DNA of 64,000 nt from Micrococcus endophyticus (GCF_014205115.1 NZ_JACHMW010000001.1:310001-374000); one strand, 5' to 3'. Positions 40,871 through 49,758 are shown, numbered from the stretch's first letter. Made by a program: numbers and translations. The notes: a model not told the origin generated them from the letters alone.

Positions 40871-42481
40871 TCACGCCTGGAGCCGCGCCATCCAGGCCTC
40901 GATCTCGTCCGGGGTGCGGGGGAGGGCCGCGGAGAGGTTCTCGGCCCCGTCCTCGGTCACGAGGATGTCGTCCTCGATGCGCACGCCGATGCCGCGGTAC
41001 TCCTCCGGCACGGCCAGGTCCTCCTCCTTGAAGTACAGGCCCGGCTCGATCGTGAAGACCATGCCCGGCTCGAGCACGCCGTCCAGGTAGAGCGCGCGCT
41101 TGGCCTGCGCGCAGTCGTGCACGTCGAGGCCGAGGTGGTGCGAGGTGCCGTGGGGCATCCAGCGGCGGTGGTGCTGGCCGTCCTCGGACAGGGCCACCTC
41201 GGCGGACACGGGCAGCAGCCCCCAGTCGGCGAGTCGCTCGACGAGCACGCGCATGGCCTCGGCGTGGATCTCCCGGAAGCGGATGCCCGGGCGCACGATC
41301 GCGTACGCGGCGTCCGCCGAGTCCAGCACGGCCTGGTAGATCCGGCGCTGCACGTCCGTGAAGGAGCCGGAGACCGGCAGGGTGCGGGTGATGTCCGCGG
41401 TGTAGAGGGAGTCGTCCTCCACGCCCGCGTCCAGCAGCAGCAGGTCGCCCTCGCGCACCGTTCCGGTGTTGCGGATCCAGTGCAGGATGGTCGCGTTGTT
41501 GCCCGAGGCCGCGATCGTGTCGTAGCCCAGGTCGTTGCCCTCGAGTCGGGCGCGGGCGAAGAAGGCGCCCTCCACCACGCGCTCGCCGCGGGCGTGGCCC
41601 ACCGCGCGCGGCAGGGCCCGCACGACGTCCTCGAAGCCGGAGATCGTGGCGGCCACGGAGGCGCGCATGCGCTCCACCTCCCACTCGTCCTTGACCAGGC
41701 GCAGCTCGGAGAGGAACTCGGCGACCTGCGCGTCCGCGGAGGCGGCGGCCTCCGCGTCCACGCCGGCCTCGGCGCGCACGCCGGCCAGCAGGGCGTCCAT
41801 GTCCTGGTCGGCCTCGCGCAGCAGGCGCACGGCGGTGCCGTCCGCGGAGACGTTCTTGGTGACGGCGGACTCGAGCTCCTCGAGCCCGGCGGTGCGCAGG
41901 CCCGTGCGGGCGGCCAGGCCGGCGAGCGTGGGGCGCGGGCCGATCCAGAACTCGCCGGCGCGGGCGTCCGCGTAGAACTGCTCCGTGTCCCGGCCCGCCA
42001 GGGGACGGAAGTACAGGGTGGCCGCGTGGTCCGAGCCGCCGTCCCCGGCGCCCGGGTCCGTGGGCTCGAGCACGAGCACAGCGTCCGGCTCGTGGTCCAC
42101 GCCGAGGCCCGTGAGGTGCGCGAAGGCCGAGTGCGCGCGGAAGCGGTAGTCCGTGTCGTTCGAGCGGACCTTCAGGCGGCCGGCGGGGACCACGATCCGC
42201 TCGCCCGGGTAGCGGGCCGAGACGGCGGCGCGGCGCCGGGCCGCGTGCGGGGCCGAGGCGTCCTGCGCGGGCAGCTCGTCCGAGGACGGCGCCCAGTCGG
42301 CGCCCATGAAGGCGCGGAAGGCGTCCGAGGACGGGCGCTGCGAGCGGTTCTCCACGCGCTCGGCCAGCGGCTGGGGGCTCACCGCGCCCTCGGCGTCGAC
42401 GCCCGCCTCGGGGGTGGCGGCGGGGTCCTGGGGGCGGTCCTGGTCGGCGTGGTGTGCGGGGTGCTGTGCGGCATCGGTCAT
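40871..42481 (-). CDS. pepP: Xaa-Pro aminopeptidase (aminopeptidase P)
   Basis: Cleaves N-terminal residues ahead of proline; dinuclear manganese enzyme of the M24 pita-bread fold. The 536 residues comprise an N-terminal domain (about residues 60-250, with YRFRAHSAFAHLTGLG) and the catalytic domain with metal ligands Asp in LLLDAGVE, Asp in TADITRT, His in GTSHHLGLDVHD, Glu in VFTIEPG and Glu in GVRIEDD. The first 55 residues are a Pro/Ala-rich, non-conserved leader. ATG 42481 is chosen; the frame extends upstream but into the divergent PHP gene. Confidence 0.92.
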   Translation of the reverse strand: MTDAAQHPAHHADQDRPQDPAATPEAGVDAEGAVSPQPLAERVENRSQRPSSDAFRAFMGADWAPSSDELPAQDASAPHAARRRAAVSARYPGERIVVPAGRLKVRSNDTDYRFRAHSAFAHLTGLGVDHEPDAVLVLEPTDPGAGDGGSDHAATLYFRPLAGRDTEQFYADARAGEFWIGPRPTLAGLAARTGLRTAGLEELESAVTKNVSADGTAVRLLREADQDMDALLAGVRAEAGVDAEAAASADAQVAEFLSELRLVKDEWEVERMRASVAATISGFEDVVRALPRAVGHARGERVVEGAFFARARLEGNDLGYDTIAASGNNATILHWIRNTGTVREGDLLLLDAGVEDDSLYTADITRTLPVSGSFTDVQRRIYQAVLDSADAAYAIVRPGIRFREIHAEAMRVLVERLADWGLLPVSAEVALSEDGQHHRRWMPHGTSHHLGLDVHDCAQAKRALYLDGVLEPGMVFTIEPGLYFKEEDLAVPEEYRGIGVRIEDDILVTEDGAENLSAALPRTPDEIEAWMARLQA

Positions 42482-42539
42482 CCCCCCATCATGGCATCGC
42501 CGGGGAGCGGCACCGCCGGGGCTGGCCCGCGCGCCTCGG

Positions 42540-42545
42540 TAGCAT
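42540..42545 (+). promoter_or_regulatory. -10 box TAGCAT of the PHP gene (leaderless)
   Basis: TAGCAT ends 7 nt before ATG 42553 and overlaps the alternative ATG at 42544, so it favours the shorter start. Confidence 0.55.
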
Positions 42546-42552
42546 GGCACGC

Positions 42553-43404
42553 ATGGCCCGCTACGACCTCCACTCGCACTCGATCGAGTCCGACGGCACC
42601 GAGCCGCCGGCCGACGTGGTGCGCGCGGCGGCCCGGGCCGGCCTCGACGGTCTGGCCCTGACGGACCACGACACCACCGCCGGCTGGGCGGCCGCGGCCG
42701 AGGCCGCGCTCGCCGAGGGGATCGCGTTCGTGCCGGGCATGGAGATGTCCTGCATGGCGGCGGACGGGACGAGCGTGCACGTGCTCAGCTACCTGCACGA
42801 CCCCGCGGACCCCTCGCTGCTGCGCGAAATCGGCACCGCCCGCTCGGCGCGCCTGACCCGTGCGCAGGAGATGGTGGACCGCCTGGCCCGGGACTACCCG
42901 ATCACGTGGGAGCTCGTGCAGGAGCACGCCGCCGAGGGCGCCACCATCGGCCGTCCGCACCTGGCGGACACGCTCGTCACCCTCGGCGTGGTGGAGGACC
43001 GCTCCGCCGCGTTCGCGCACATCCTCACGGGTCGCTCGAAGTACTACGTGCCGCACTACGCGCCGGACCCCGCGATCGCCGTGGAGCTGATCCGCTCCGC
43101 CGGCGGCGTGCCGGTGTTCGCCCACCCGCGCGCCGTCACCCGGGGCCGGGTGGTGGGCGTGGAGGTCATCGAGGAGATGATCGACGCCGGCCTGGCCGGG
43201 CTCGAGGCGGACCACCGGGACAACCCCGAGGAGGAGCGCTCCTGGCTGCGCGAGGTCGCCGCCCGGCACGACCTGTTCGTGACCGGCTCCTCCGACTACC
43301 ACGGCACCGGCAAGCCGAACCTGCTGGGGGAGTTCAGCACGGGCGAGGACGTCCTCGCCGAGATCGAGCGCCAGGGCACCGGCGCCGCCGTCGTGCGCGG
43401 CTGA
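42553..43404 (+). CDS. PHP-domain phosphoesterase
   Basis: A 283-residue metal-dependent phosphoesterase of the PHP superfamily, close to the YciV/RNase AM and 3',5'-nucleotide bisphosphate phosphatase group. Metal ligands are seen in YDLHSHSIESDG (residues about 4-15), LTDHDTTAGW (near 39), VPGMEMSC (Glu near 64), PVFAHPRAV (His near 192) and SSDYHGTGKPN near the end. It probably degrades short RNA fragments or pAp; exact substrate is unknown. MARYDLHSHS is the conserved start, matching ATG 42553. A single gene ending at a strong terminator. Confidence 0.88.
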   Translation: MARYDLHSHSIESDGTEPPADVVRAAARAGLDGLALTDHDTTAGWAAAAEAALAEGIAFVPGMEMSCMAADGTSVHVLSYLHDPADPSLLREIGTARSARLTRAQEMVDRLARDYPITWELVQEHAAEGATIGRPHLADTLVTLGVVEDRSAAFAHILTGRSKYYVPHYAPDPAIAVELIRSAGGVPVFAHPRAVTRGRVVGVEVIEEMIDAGLAGLEADHRDNPEEERSWLREVAARHDLFVTGSSDYHGTGKPNLLGEFSTGEDVLAEIERQGTGAAVVRG

Positions 43405-43479
43405 CCCGCGCCCGACTCCGCTCACCCCCGGCGCGCCGCGCGTCGGTCGCTCCCGGGGACGCTGTCGTGCGGGAAACGG

Positions 43480-43523
43480 GAGAGCCTCCCGGACCACGCT
43501 CGCGCGTGGCCCGGGAGGCTCTC
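43480..43523. terminator. Bidirectional terminator, 20-bp stem with one mismatch
   Basis: The arms 43480-43499 and 43504-43523 pair except A43493/C43510, with loop TCGC. It separates the convergent PHP and DEAD-box genes. Confidence 0.75.
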
Positions 43524-43550
43524 GTCTCGTCCGGGCGGGGGCGGGGACGG

Positions 43551-45452
43551 TCAGCCGTCCACGACCTCCCCGTTGCGACGGCGGGTGCGGGTGCGGCCGC
43601 CGCGGCGACGGCGGGCCTCGGCCCGGGCCTCGGCGCGCTCGGCCATGCGGGCCTCCGTGCGCTCGACGCCGGCCACCGGCTGCTTCGCGCGGGCCTCGGA
43701 CGCCTCGGTGCGGGACTCGCCGCGGGTGCGGGACTCGCCGGAGCGCCCGCCCCGGCCACGGCCCGTCGACTCGCCGCGGCCGCCCTCGCGCCCGGCACGC
43801 TCGCCGCCGCGCCCGCGGCCCTTCGACTCGCCGGCCTCCTCGCCGCGCGCCGGGGACTGCTCGGCGTCGCGGCCACGGCCGCCCTCGCGACCGGCCCGCT
43901 CGCCACGACCGCCCCGGCCGCCATCGCGGCCGCCGCGCTCGTCGTCACGGGAGCGCCCGCCGCGACCGCCGCGGCTGCCGCGCTCGCCACGTCCGCCGCG
44001 ACCGCCCCGGCCGCCGTCGCGCTCGCCGTCACGGGTGCGCCCGCCGCGGCCGCGCGGCGCGGACTCGGGACCGCCGAGGTCCTCGAGCACCTCGCCCTCG
44101 AGGCCCTCGAGCACGCGCTTCTCCTTGGGCAGGCGACCCTTGGTCCCCTTGGGGATGCCCAGGTCCGCGAACAGGTGCGGCGAGGAGGAGTAGGTCTCCT
44201 GCGGCTCGGGCTGGCCGAGGCCCAGCGCCTTGTCGATCAGCGACCAGCGCGGCATGTCCTCCCAGTCCACGAGGGTCACGGCCACGCCCTTGTTGCCGGC
44301 GCGGCCCGTGCGGCCCACGCGGTGCACGTAGGTCTTCTCGTCCTCGGGGGCCTGGAAGTTGAACACGTGCGTGACGTCGTCCACGTCGATGCCGCGGGCG
44401 GCGACGTCGGTGGCCACGAGGATGTCCACCTTGCCGTTGCGGAACGCGCGCAGGGCCTGCTCGCGGGCGCCCTGGCCGAGGTCGCCGTGCAGGGCGCCGG
44501 CTGCGAAGCCGCGGGCGGTCAGCTCGTCCGCCACGCGGGCGGCGGTGCGCTTGGTGCGGGTGAAGATGATGGTGCGGCCGCGGCCCTCGGCCTGCAGCGC
44601 GCGCGCCACGAGCTCGTCCTTGTCCATGTGGTGGGCGCGGTAGACGAGCTGGCGGATGTCCTTCTTCGTCAGGCCCTCGTCCTCGGGGTCCGCGGCGCGG
44701 ATGTGCGTCGGCTGCGTCATGTACCGGCGGGCCATGGCGACGACGGGGCCCGGCATGGTGGCCGAGAACAGCATGGTCTGGCGGACGGCGGGCACGGCGC
44801 CGAGCAGGGTCTCGACGTCCGGCAGGAAGCCGAGGTCCAGCATCTCGTCCGCCTCGTCCAGGACCACGGTGTTCACGAGGTCCAGGCGCAGGTGGCGCTG
44901 GCGCATGAGGTCGATCAGGCGACCGGGGGTGCCGACGACGACCTCGACGCCGCGCTGCAGCTCCTCGATCTGGGGCTCGTAGGCGCGGCCGCCGTAGATG
45001 GTGGCGATGCGCAGCGGGCGCTGGGCCGCGGCGGCCGTGAGGTCGCCGGCCACCTGCACGGCGAGCTCGCGGGTGGGGGCCACGATGAGGGCCTGCGGGG
45101 CGCCCGCGGAGCCCTTCGCCTCCAGCTTGTCCCAGCCGGGCTCGCCCGGGCCGATCGCGCGCTGCAGCGCGGGGATGCCGAAGCCGAGGGTCTTGCCGGT
45201 GCCCGTCTTGGCCTGGCCGATGATGTCGTGGCCGCCGAGGGCCACCGGCAGGGTCATGGCCTGGATGGGGAAGGGGTGGACGATGCCCCTGGCCTCGAGG
45301 GCCTGGACGATCGCGGGGTGCACGCCGAAGTCGGCGAAGGTCTGCTCGGGGGCCGTCTCGACGGCCTCCTCGGTGACGATCTCCTCGGCGATCTCGGCGA
45401 CCTGGGGGTCGACGTCGGCCGGGGCGGGGGTGTGCTCGGAGTTCTGGGTCAT
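43551..45452 (-). CDS. DEAD-box RNA helicase with long RGG-rich tail
   Basis: A 633-residue ATP-dependent RNA helicase of the RhlE/DeaD type, likely acting in ribosome assembly or RNA decay and cold response. Core motifs: FADFGVHPAIVQAL (Q-motif region), motif I AKTGTGKT, Ia PTRELAVQ, II DEAD, III SAT, IV to VI including HGDLGQGAREQALR and HRVGRTGRAG. From about residue 430 a tail of 200 residues consists of RGGRGGRGE-type repeats and ends in basic KQ/RRRR segments, an RNA-binding arm. The tail accounts for the biased, low-complexity DNA from 43570 to 44080. A 270-nt leader with a small ORF precedes it. Confidence 0.93.
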   Translation of the reverse strand: MTQNSEHTPAPADVDPQVAEIAEEIVTEEAVETAPEQTFADFGVHPAIVQALEARGIVHPFPIQAMTLPVALGGHDIIGQAKTGTGKTLGFGIPALQRAIGPGEPGWDKLEAKGSAGAPQALIVAPTRELAVQVAGDLTAAAAQRPLRIATIYGGRAYEPQIEELQRGVEVVVGTPGRLIDLMRQRHLRLDLVNTVVLDEADEMLDLGFLPDVETLLGAVPAVRQTMLFSATMPGPVVAMARRYMTQPTHIRAADPEDEGLTKKDIRQLVYRAHHMDKDELVARALQAEGRGRTIIFTRTKRTAARVADELTARGFAAGALHGDLGQGAREQALRAFRNGKVDILVATDVAARGIDVDDVTHVFNFQAPEDEKTYVHRVGRTGRAGNKGVAVTLVDWEDMPRWSLIDKALGLGQPEPQETYSSSPHLFADLGIPKGTKGRLPKEKRVLEGLEGEVLEDLGGPESAPRGRGGRTRDGERDGGRGGRGGRGERGSRGGRGGRSRDDERGGRDGGRGGRGERAGREGGRGRDAEQSPARGEEAGESKGRGRGGERAGREGGRGESTGRGRGGRSGESRTRGESRTEASEARAKQPVAGVERTEARMAERAEARAEARRRRGGRTRTRRRNGEVVDG

Positions 45453-45652
45453 GGCGACTCGCGTTCCTGTTCGGGCGCCGGCACGGCGGGCGGGAGGGCC
45501 CGGACGCGCCGTGCGCGCGGTTCATGGCGGAAGCCGATCGCGGGGCAAGCACGCGGGGCGGCCGGCGGGCGGCGCCCCGTGGAACCGGGCCGGGCGCGCC
45601 GTGCGAGGGCGGGCCGTGCCGGATCCGGCAGGTCATGGCGCCGTCCCGGGCG

Positions 45653-45700
45653 TCAGGGGCGCGGGCGGCGGGTCAGGGTGATCAGAGAGCGACCGGTCAT
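45653..45700 (-). CDS. Possible 15-codon upstream ORF in the DEAD-box leader
   Basis: ATG at 45700 opens a reading frame for MTGRSLITLTRRPRP and closes at TGA 45655-45653, within the predicted leader of the helicase message. Only a weak AGGA precedes it. A basic, Arg/Pro-ending leader peptide could couple ribosome stalling to helicase expression. There is no sequence comparison to support it, so this is tentative. Confidence 0.3.
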   Translation of the reverse strand: MTGRSLITLTRRPRP

Positions 45701-45707
45701 CCTGGGG

Positions 45708-47273
45708 TCAGCGTGAGCTGTGCGGCCAGTCTACCCCGGAGGCCGTGACCTCGCCCGAGGCCCGGTCGACGCCCTCGATCCGCACCCGCACCCGGGTGCC
45801 CGGCTCGGCCTCGCCCGGCACGCGCAGCGTCACGGCGGGATCCAGGAGCCAGACCTCGGCGCCGCCCTTCACGCCGCGCACGGCGATGCCCGCGAGCTCG
45901 GCACCCACGTGGTCCTGGAGGGCGGCCGCCTCCACGAGGTCCGTCGCGGCGCGGTCTGCGGCCGAGGTGCGCCGCGAGGACTCGGTCATGAGCGCGGGCA
46001 GCTCCGGCAGGGCCGCGCGGGCCCACTCGGGAGCGGGGGCGCCGGTGGCGTGCGCGTGGCACAGGGCGAGCACGAAGCGGTCCACGAGCCGGCGCAGGGG
46101 AGCGGTGGCGTGGGCGTAGGGCGCGGCGAGCGCCGCCTGCTCGGGCTCGGACGGCGGGGTGCGCAGCTCGGGATCCTCGGCGTGAGCGTCGAAGGCGGTG
46201 TAGCCGGCGCCGCGGAACAGGCTGGTGGCCTCGTGCAGCACGGCCAGGTGTCCGGGGTCCGCCGGGTCCAGGGTGCGCAGGTAGGCGCCGTAGTCCTGGC
46301 CCTCCTCCCACGGGGCGCCGAGGGCGCGCGTGCGGGAGCGGAAGGCCGCCACGGCCTCGGCGTCCGGGGCGGGCATGGTCCGCAGGATCCCGACCCCGGC
46401 CTCGAGCATGAGCCGCGCGGCGGCCATCCCGGTCATCAGGGACAGCTGCGCGTTGTGGTCCTCGGCGGGCAGGGGCGCGCGCTGGACGAGGCAGTGGCGG
46501 CCGTCCTCGGCCACGTGGACCTCCTGGTCCGGCAGGTTCAGCGAGGCGCCGCCGCGGGCGGCCTCCTGGGCGGCGCGGCGGCGGCCCACCTCGGGCAGCA
46601 GGGCGAGGGAGTTCCGCAGCGGCGCGTCCCAGCCGCGGTGGGCGGCGTGGTCGGCCTCGTCGAGGCCCGGGCGCGGCGCCGCGGGGGCCTCGGCGTCCGG
46701 GAGGGCGTCGAGGAACGCCTGGACCTGGGCGTAGGTCAGCTGGGCGCGGGAGCGGATGCGGGCCCGCTGCAGGGACGTGTTCACGACGGCGCCCGCGGCG
46801 TCCAGCACGAAGGTCCACACGAAGGCGGGGCGCTCCCGGTCCGGGAGCAGGGAGGCGGCGTCCTCGCTGAGCGCCTCGGGGTGCAGGGGCACGCGCCCGT
46901 CCGGCAGGTACACGGTCTGGCCGCGGCGGCGGGCCTCGGCGTCCACGGCGCCGCCGGGGGCGACGAATGCGGGCACGTCGGCGATGGCGTAGCGGACGGT
47001 GATCGCGTCCCCGTCCGCGGCCTCGAGGTGCAGGGCCTGATCCAGGTCCGTGGAGCCGGCGGGGTCCACCGTGACGAACGGGACGTCCGTGCGGTCGGCG
47101 TAGGCCGGGTCCGAGGCCAGCGCGGCGAGCACGTCCCGCGCGGCGGCGTCGGCCTCCTCGAGGACCTCGGGCGGGAAGCCCGCGGGCAGCTCCTGTTCCG
47201 TGCGCAGCGCGGCCAGGCGCTCGATCAGGCCCGGGTCGGGGCGCCCGCGGAGGGCGACGGCGCGGTGCGGCAT
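45708..47273 (-). CDS. RNB-domain ribonuclease (RNase II/R-like)
   Basis: A 521-residue processive 3'-5' exoribonuclease. The RNB catalytic start reads DVPFVTVDPAGSTDLDQALH, with the metal-binding aspartates, and VRYAIADVPAFVAPGGAVD. Downstream blocks YLPDGRVPLHPEALSEDAASL, GMAAARLMLEAGVGILRTMP and YAHATAPLRRLVDRFV are typical. N-terminal cold-shock domains of RNase R are absent, and the C-terminal S1-like part is short. ATG 47273 (MPHRAVALRG) is taken over the upstream start at 47327. The DEAD-box helicase follows downstream, so both may work in RNA turnover (inference). Confidence 0.88.
   Translation of the reverse strand: MPHRAVALRGRPDPGLIERLAALRTEQELPAGFPPEVLEEADAAARDVLAALASDPAYADRTDVPFVTVDPAGSTDLDQALHLEAADGDAITVRYAIADVPAFVAPGGAVDAEARRRGQTVYLPDGRVPLHPEALSEDAASLLPDRERPAFVWTFVLDAAGAVVNTSLQRARIRSRAQLTYAQVQAFLDALPDAEAPAAPRPGLDEADHAAHRGWDAPLRNSLALLPEVGRRRAAQEAARGGASLNLPDQEVHVAEDGRHCLVQRAPLPAEDHNAQLSLMTGMAAARLMLEAGVGILRTMPAPDAEAVAAFRSRTRALGAPWEEGQDYGAYLRTLDPADPGHLAVLHEATSLFRGAGYTAFDAHAEDPELRTPPSEPEQAALAAPYAHATAPLRRLVDRFVLALCHAHATGAPAPEWARAALPELPALMTESSRRTSAADRAATDLVEAAALQDHVGAELAGIAVRGVKGGAEVWLLDPAVTLRVPGEAEPGTRVRVRIEGVDRASGEVTASGVDWPHSSR
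45728..45733 (-). promoter_or_regulatory. -10 box TAGACT for the DEAD-box leader, inside the RNB gene
   Basis: Minus-strand TAGACT lies in the last codons of the RNB gene. Starting near 45721, the message would have a 5' leader of about 270 nt before the helicase ATG. Confidence 0.4.
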
Positions 47274-47308
47274 GGGCGGGCTCCTCGGGGATCGACGGCG
47301 GAGACGAC

Positions 47309-47337
47309 GCACGCCCCGGTGGATCACCGGGGCGTGC
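47309..47337 (-). terminator. Hairpin between DUF3107 and RNB genes, 13-bp perfect stem
   Basis: The arms 47309-47321 and 47325-47337 pair perfectly around loop GAT just after the DUF3107 stop. Confidence 0.65.
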
Positions 47338-47345
47338 GGGGCGGG

Positions 47346-47570
47346 TCAGGAGGCGGCGAACCCGAGGGGGCCGGACTTCTTCGCGTTGATCTCCACGAAG
47401 CCGATCCGGTCGCCGGGGACCACCACCTGGCGGCCCTTCGCGTCCGCGAGGACCAGGGTGGAGCCGTCCGCGACGGCCGCGTCCACGAGGGAGCGGACCT
47501 CCTCCGCGGGCTGCTCGCTCTCGATGACGACCTCGCGGCCGACGTGCTGCACTCCGATGCGGATCTCCAT
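47346..47570 (-). CDS. DUF3107 family small protein
   Basis: A 74-residue actinobacterial protein of unknown function. The conserved pattern MEIRIGVQHVGREVVIES, VDAAVADGSTLVLADAKGRQ and VPGDRIGFVEIN is intact. It is usually found near a TetR gene and a DEAD-box helicase in Micrococcaceae and relatives, as it is here. ATG 47570 follows AGAGG with a purine-rich leader. It ends in a hairpin. Confidence 0.85.
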   Translation of the reverse strand: MEIRIGVQHVGREVVIESEQPAEEVRSLVDAAVADGSTLVLADAKGRQVVVPGDRIGFVEINAKKSGPLGFAAS

Positions 47571-47613
47571 GGGGACCTCTTCTTCCTCGTCGCGTCCTGT
47601 GCGGTCTGCGGTC

Positions 47614-47619
47614 AGCCTA
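47614..47619 (-). promoter_or_regulatory. Candidate -10 box TAGGCT for the DUF3107 gene
   Basis: Minus-strand TAGGCT, 43 nt before the ATG; in contrast to many genes here the message would have a leader with a GAAGAGG ribosome-binding site. Confidence 0.4.
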
Positions 47620-47694
47620 CGGGACGGGCACGAGGCGCGGCGGGGCGTCGGCGGCGTTCACCCGCGGGCGAAAACCGGCCTCGGGGCCGCCGCG

Positions 47695-48360
47695 TCAGAG
47701 GGCGTCCTCGTCCGTGGGCAGCGTGGCCAGGCCCCGCCAGACCAGCGCGTCCACCGTCCGGGCCATCTCCGCGGCGGGCGGGCGGGCCTGGACGTCGAGG
47801 CGGTCGGCCCAGTGCCGCGCCGCGCCCAGCAGCAGCCCCACCAGCCCGCGGGAGAGGACCTCGGCCTCGGCCTCGCCCACCGACGTGTCGGCGCTGATGG
47901 TCCGGGTGATCTCCGAGGAGAGCAGCCGGTGCACGGCCTCGCTGCGCGAGCGGACCTCGGGGTCCTGGTCGGCGCCCGAGTCGAAGACCAGGCGGTGGGT
48001 GCGCTCGGGGGCGCCCATGTACTCGAAGAAGGCGGCCACGGTGGCACGGACGCGCTCGCGGTTGTCCCGGCCGCGGCGGGCGTCCATGGCGGCGCCCAGG
48101 CGCTCCTGGAGGTCGGCCACCTCGGCGTCGAGCAGCTCCAGGAACAGCTCGTGCTTGCCGGGGAAGTGTTGGTAGAGCACCGGCTTGGACACCTCGGCGC
48201 GCTCGGCGATCTGGTCCATGGACGCGCCGGCGTAGCCCTCGGCGGCGAACACGGCGCGCGCGCAGCCCAACAGCTGGCGGCGGCGCTCCTCGCGCGGCAG
48301 GCGGGTGGACCGCGCGGACTCATCCGGGGCCTCGACGGCGGGGGCGGGGCGGTCGGTCAC
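47695..48360 (-). CDS. TetR-family transcriptional regulator
   Basis: A 221-residue repressor-type protein. The helix-turn-helix at residues about 24-68 reads RRRQLLGCARAVFAAEGYAG, ASMDQIAERAEVSKPVLYQH and FPGKHELF, typical of TetR. The ligand-binding C-terminal domain is not diagnostic. It starts at GTG 48360, 30 bp downstream of hemA on the same strand, so it may be read through from hemA. The target genes are not apparent; no inverted-repeat operator was found in its own upstream region. Confidence 0.9.
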   Translation of the reverse strand: MTDRPAPAVEAPDESARSTRLPREERRRQLLGCARAVFAAEGYAGASMDQIAERAEVSKPVLYQHFPGKHELFLELLDAEVADLQERLGAAMDARRGRDNRERVRATVAAFFEYMGAPERTHRLVFDSGADQDPEVRSRSEAVHRLLSSEITRTISADTSVGEAEAEVLSRGLVGLLLGAARHWADRLDVQARPPAAEMARTVDALVWRGLATLPTDEDAL

Positions 48361-48389
48361 GGTGCCTCCTGGCGTGGGAGCGGGCGGGC

Positions 48390-49742
48390 TCAGGCGATGC
48401 GCGCCGTGCCGGCCTCGTCCTCGTGGGCGGGACAGCCGGCGTCGGGACGCTCGGCGGGGGAGGACGTCGAGCCCGGGGGCTCGATCCCGAAGACGGCCTC
48501 GAGGCCGTCCTCGTAGCGGTCCAGTCGGCCCTCCGCGGCGAGCCGCTTTGCCCGCACGCTGGGCTCGTGCAGGAGCTGGTTGACCATGCGGCGCAGGGCG
48601 AACTCCACCTCCTCGGCGGCGGCCGTACAGCCGTGACGGGCGCGCACGCGCTCCATCTCCCGGTCCAGGGCGGCGAGGGTGTGGCGGCGCAGGGCCTTGA
48701 TCGAGGCGTCGGCGCTGCGGCCGCGCTGGGCGTCGCGGTACTCGGCCACGGCGCCGTCCACGAGCACCCGGGCCTCGGCGACGGCGGCCCGCGCCTGCTC
48801 CGGGGCGGCCAGGCGCACGGACTCCAGGGTGATGAGGTCGACGCCCGGCAGGTCGCCGACCGCGGGGTCGAAGTCGCGGGACAGGGCGAGGTCCACCACG
48901 GTGAGCGGGCGGTCCGCGTCCTCGCGCAGCTCCTGGAGGCGCTCGGGGCTGATCTGCCGTTCGCCGCCGGAGGAGCCGATGATCACGTCCGCCTCGGCGA
49001 CGGCGCCGGCCACGGCCTCGCCGCCGAGCGCGAGGGCCCAGCCGCCGCGGTCCGCGACGAACTGCTCCGCGCGGCCCGAGGCCGAGTGCACGCCGACGGT
49101 GGTCGCACCCCGGTCCGCCAGCTGCGCGAGCGTAGTGCCGGCGTAGGCGCCCGTGCCGATCAGCAGGATGGTGGCACCGGCCCAGAAGTCGCGCTGGGCC
49201 GCAGCGTCGGTGAGACCGCGCAGCTCCTCCGCGAGGTCCAGGGCGACGGAGACGACCGAGCGGCCGGCCGCGCCGAGCGCCGTGTGGGAGCCGACGTCCT
49301 TGGCCGTGCGGGTGGCGAACTCGAACAGGCGCACCAGCGAGCCGGACGCGGTCCCGGACTCGCGCGCCATGGACAGGGCCCGGCGGACCTGCCCGGCGAT
49401 CTCGCGCTCGCCCACCACGGCGGAGTCCAGGCCGGCGCCCACCTCGAACAGGTGGCGGGCCGTGGCCTCGGAGTCGAGCACGCGGAAGGCGGAGCGGACG
49501 GCCTCGTCCGGCAGGGACGAGTGGGCGGCCACGGCGGCGACCAGCCCCTCGCGGGCGGCCTCGACGCCGGACTCGTCCGCCTCCGCGTAGATCTCCACGC
49601 GGTTGCAGGTGGCCAGCACCACCGCACCGGCCGCGCCGCTTCCGGGCAGGGCCGGGCCGACCCCGGTGGCGCCGGCGCTGAGGCGGGCCACGGTGTCCAG
49701 GTCCAGGTGCTGGTGGGACGCGACGAGAGAGAAGACAGTCAC
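48390..49742 (-). CDS. hemA: Glutamyl-tRNA reductase HemA
   Basis: First enzyme of the C5 route to haem: reduces glutamyl-tRNA to glutamate-1-semialdehyde with NADPH. The 450 residues have the catalytic cysteine in VLATCNRVEIYA (Cys46 from the chosen start), SAVVGEREIAGQVR, and the NADPH-binding IGTGAYAGTTLAQL region with VIIGSSGG. The C-terminal dimerisation helix includes REMERVRARHG. GTG 49742 gives MTVFSLVASHQHL, like other HemA proteins, and lies 10 nt after TAGAAT; ATG 49754 (MADVVTVF) overlaps the box and is less likely. It is divergent from hemE. Confidence 0.94.
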   Translation of the reverse strand: MTVFSLVASHQHLDLDTVARLSAGATGVGPALPGSGAAGAVVLATCNRVEIYAEADESGVEAAREGLVAAVAAHSSLPDEAVRSAFRVLDSEATARHLFEVGAGLDSAVVGEREIAGQVRRALSMARESGTASGSLVRLFEFATRTAKDVGSHTALGAAGRSVVSVALDLAEELRGLTDAAAQRDFWAGATILLIGTGAYAGTTLAQLADRGATTVGVHSASGRAEQFVADRGGWALALGGEAVAGAVAEADVIIGSSGGERQISPERLQELREDADRPLTVVDLALSRDFDPAVGDLPGVDLITLESVRLAAPEQARAAVAEARVLVDGAVAEYRDAQRGRSADASIKALRRHTLAALDREMERVRARHGCTAAAEEVEFALRRMVNQLLHEPSVRAKRLAAEGRLDRYEDGLEAVFGIEPPGSTSSPAERPDAGCPAHEDEAGTARIA

Positions 49743-49752
49743 AACGTCCGCC

Positions 49753-49758
49753 ATTCTA
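49753..49758 (-). promoter_or_regulatory. -10 box TAGAAT of hemA
   Basis: Minus-strand TAGAAT ends 10 nt before GTG 49742; leaderless or nearly so. It overlaps the alternative ATG at 49754. Confidence 0.5.

Noticed and set aside
43570-44080. CRISPR-like or satellite repeat
   Set aside because: The repeated DNA encodes the RGG tail of the DEAD-box helicase in frame; units are short and irregular with no spacers.
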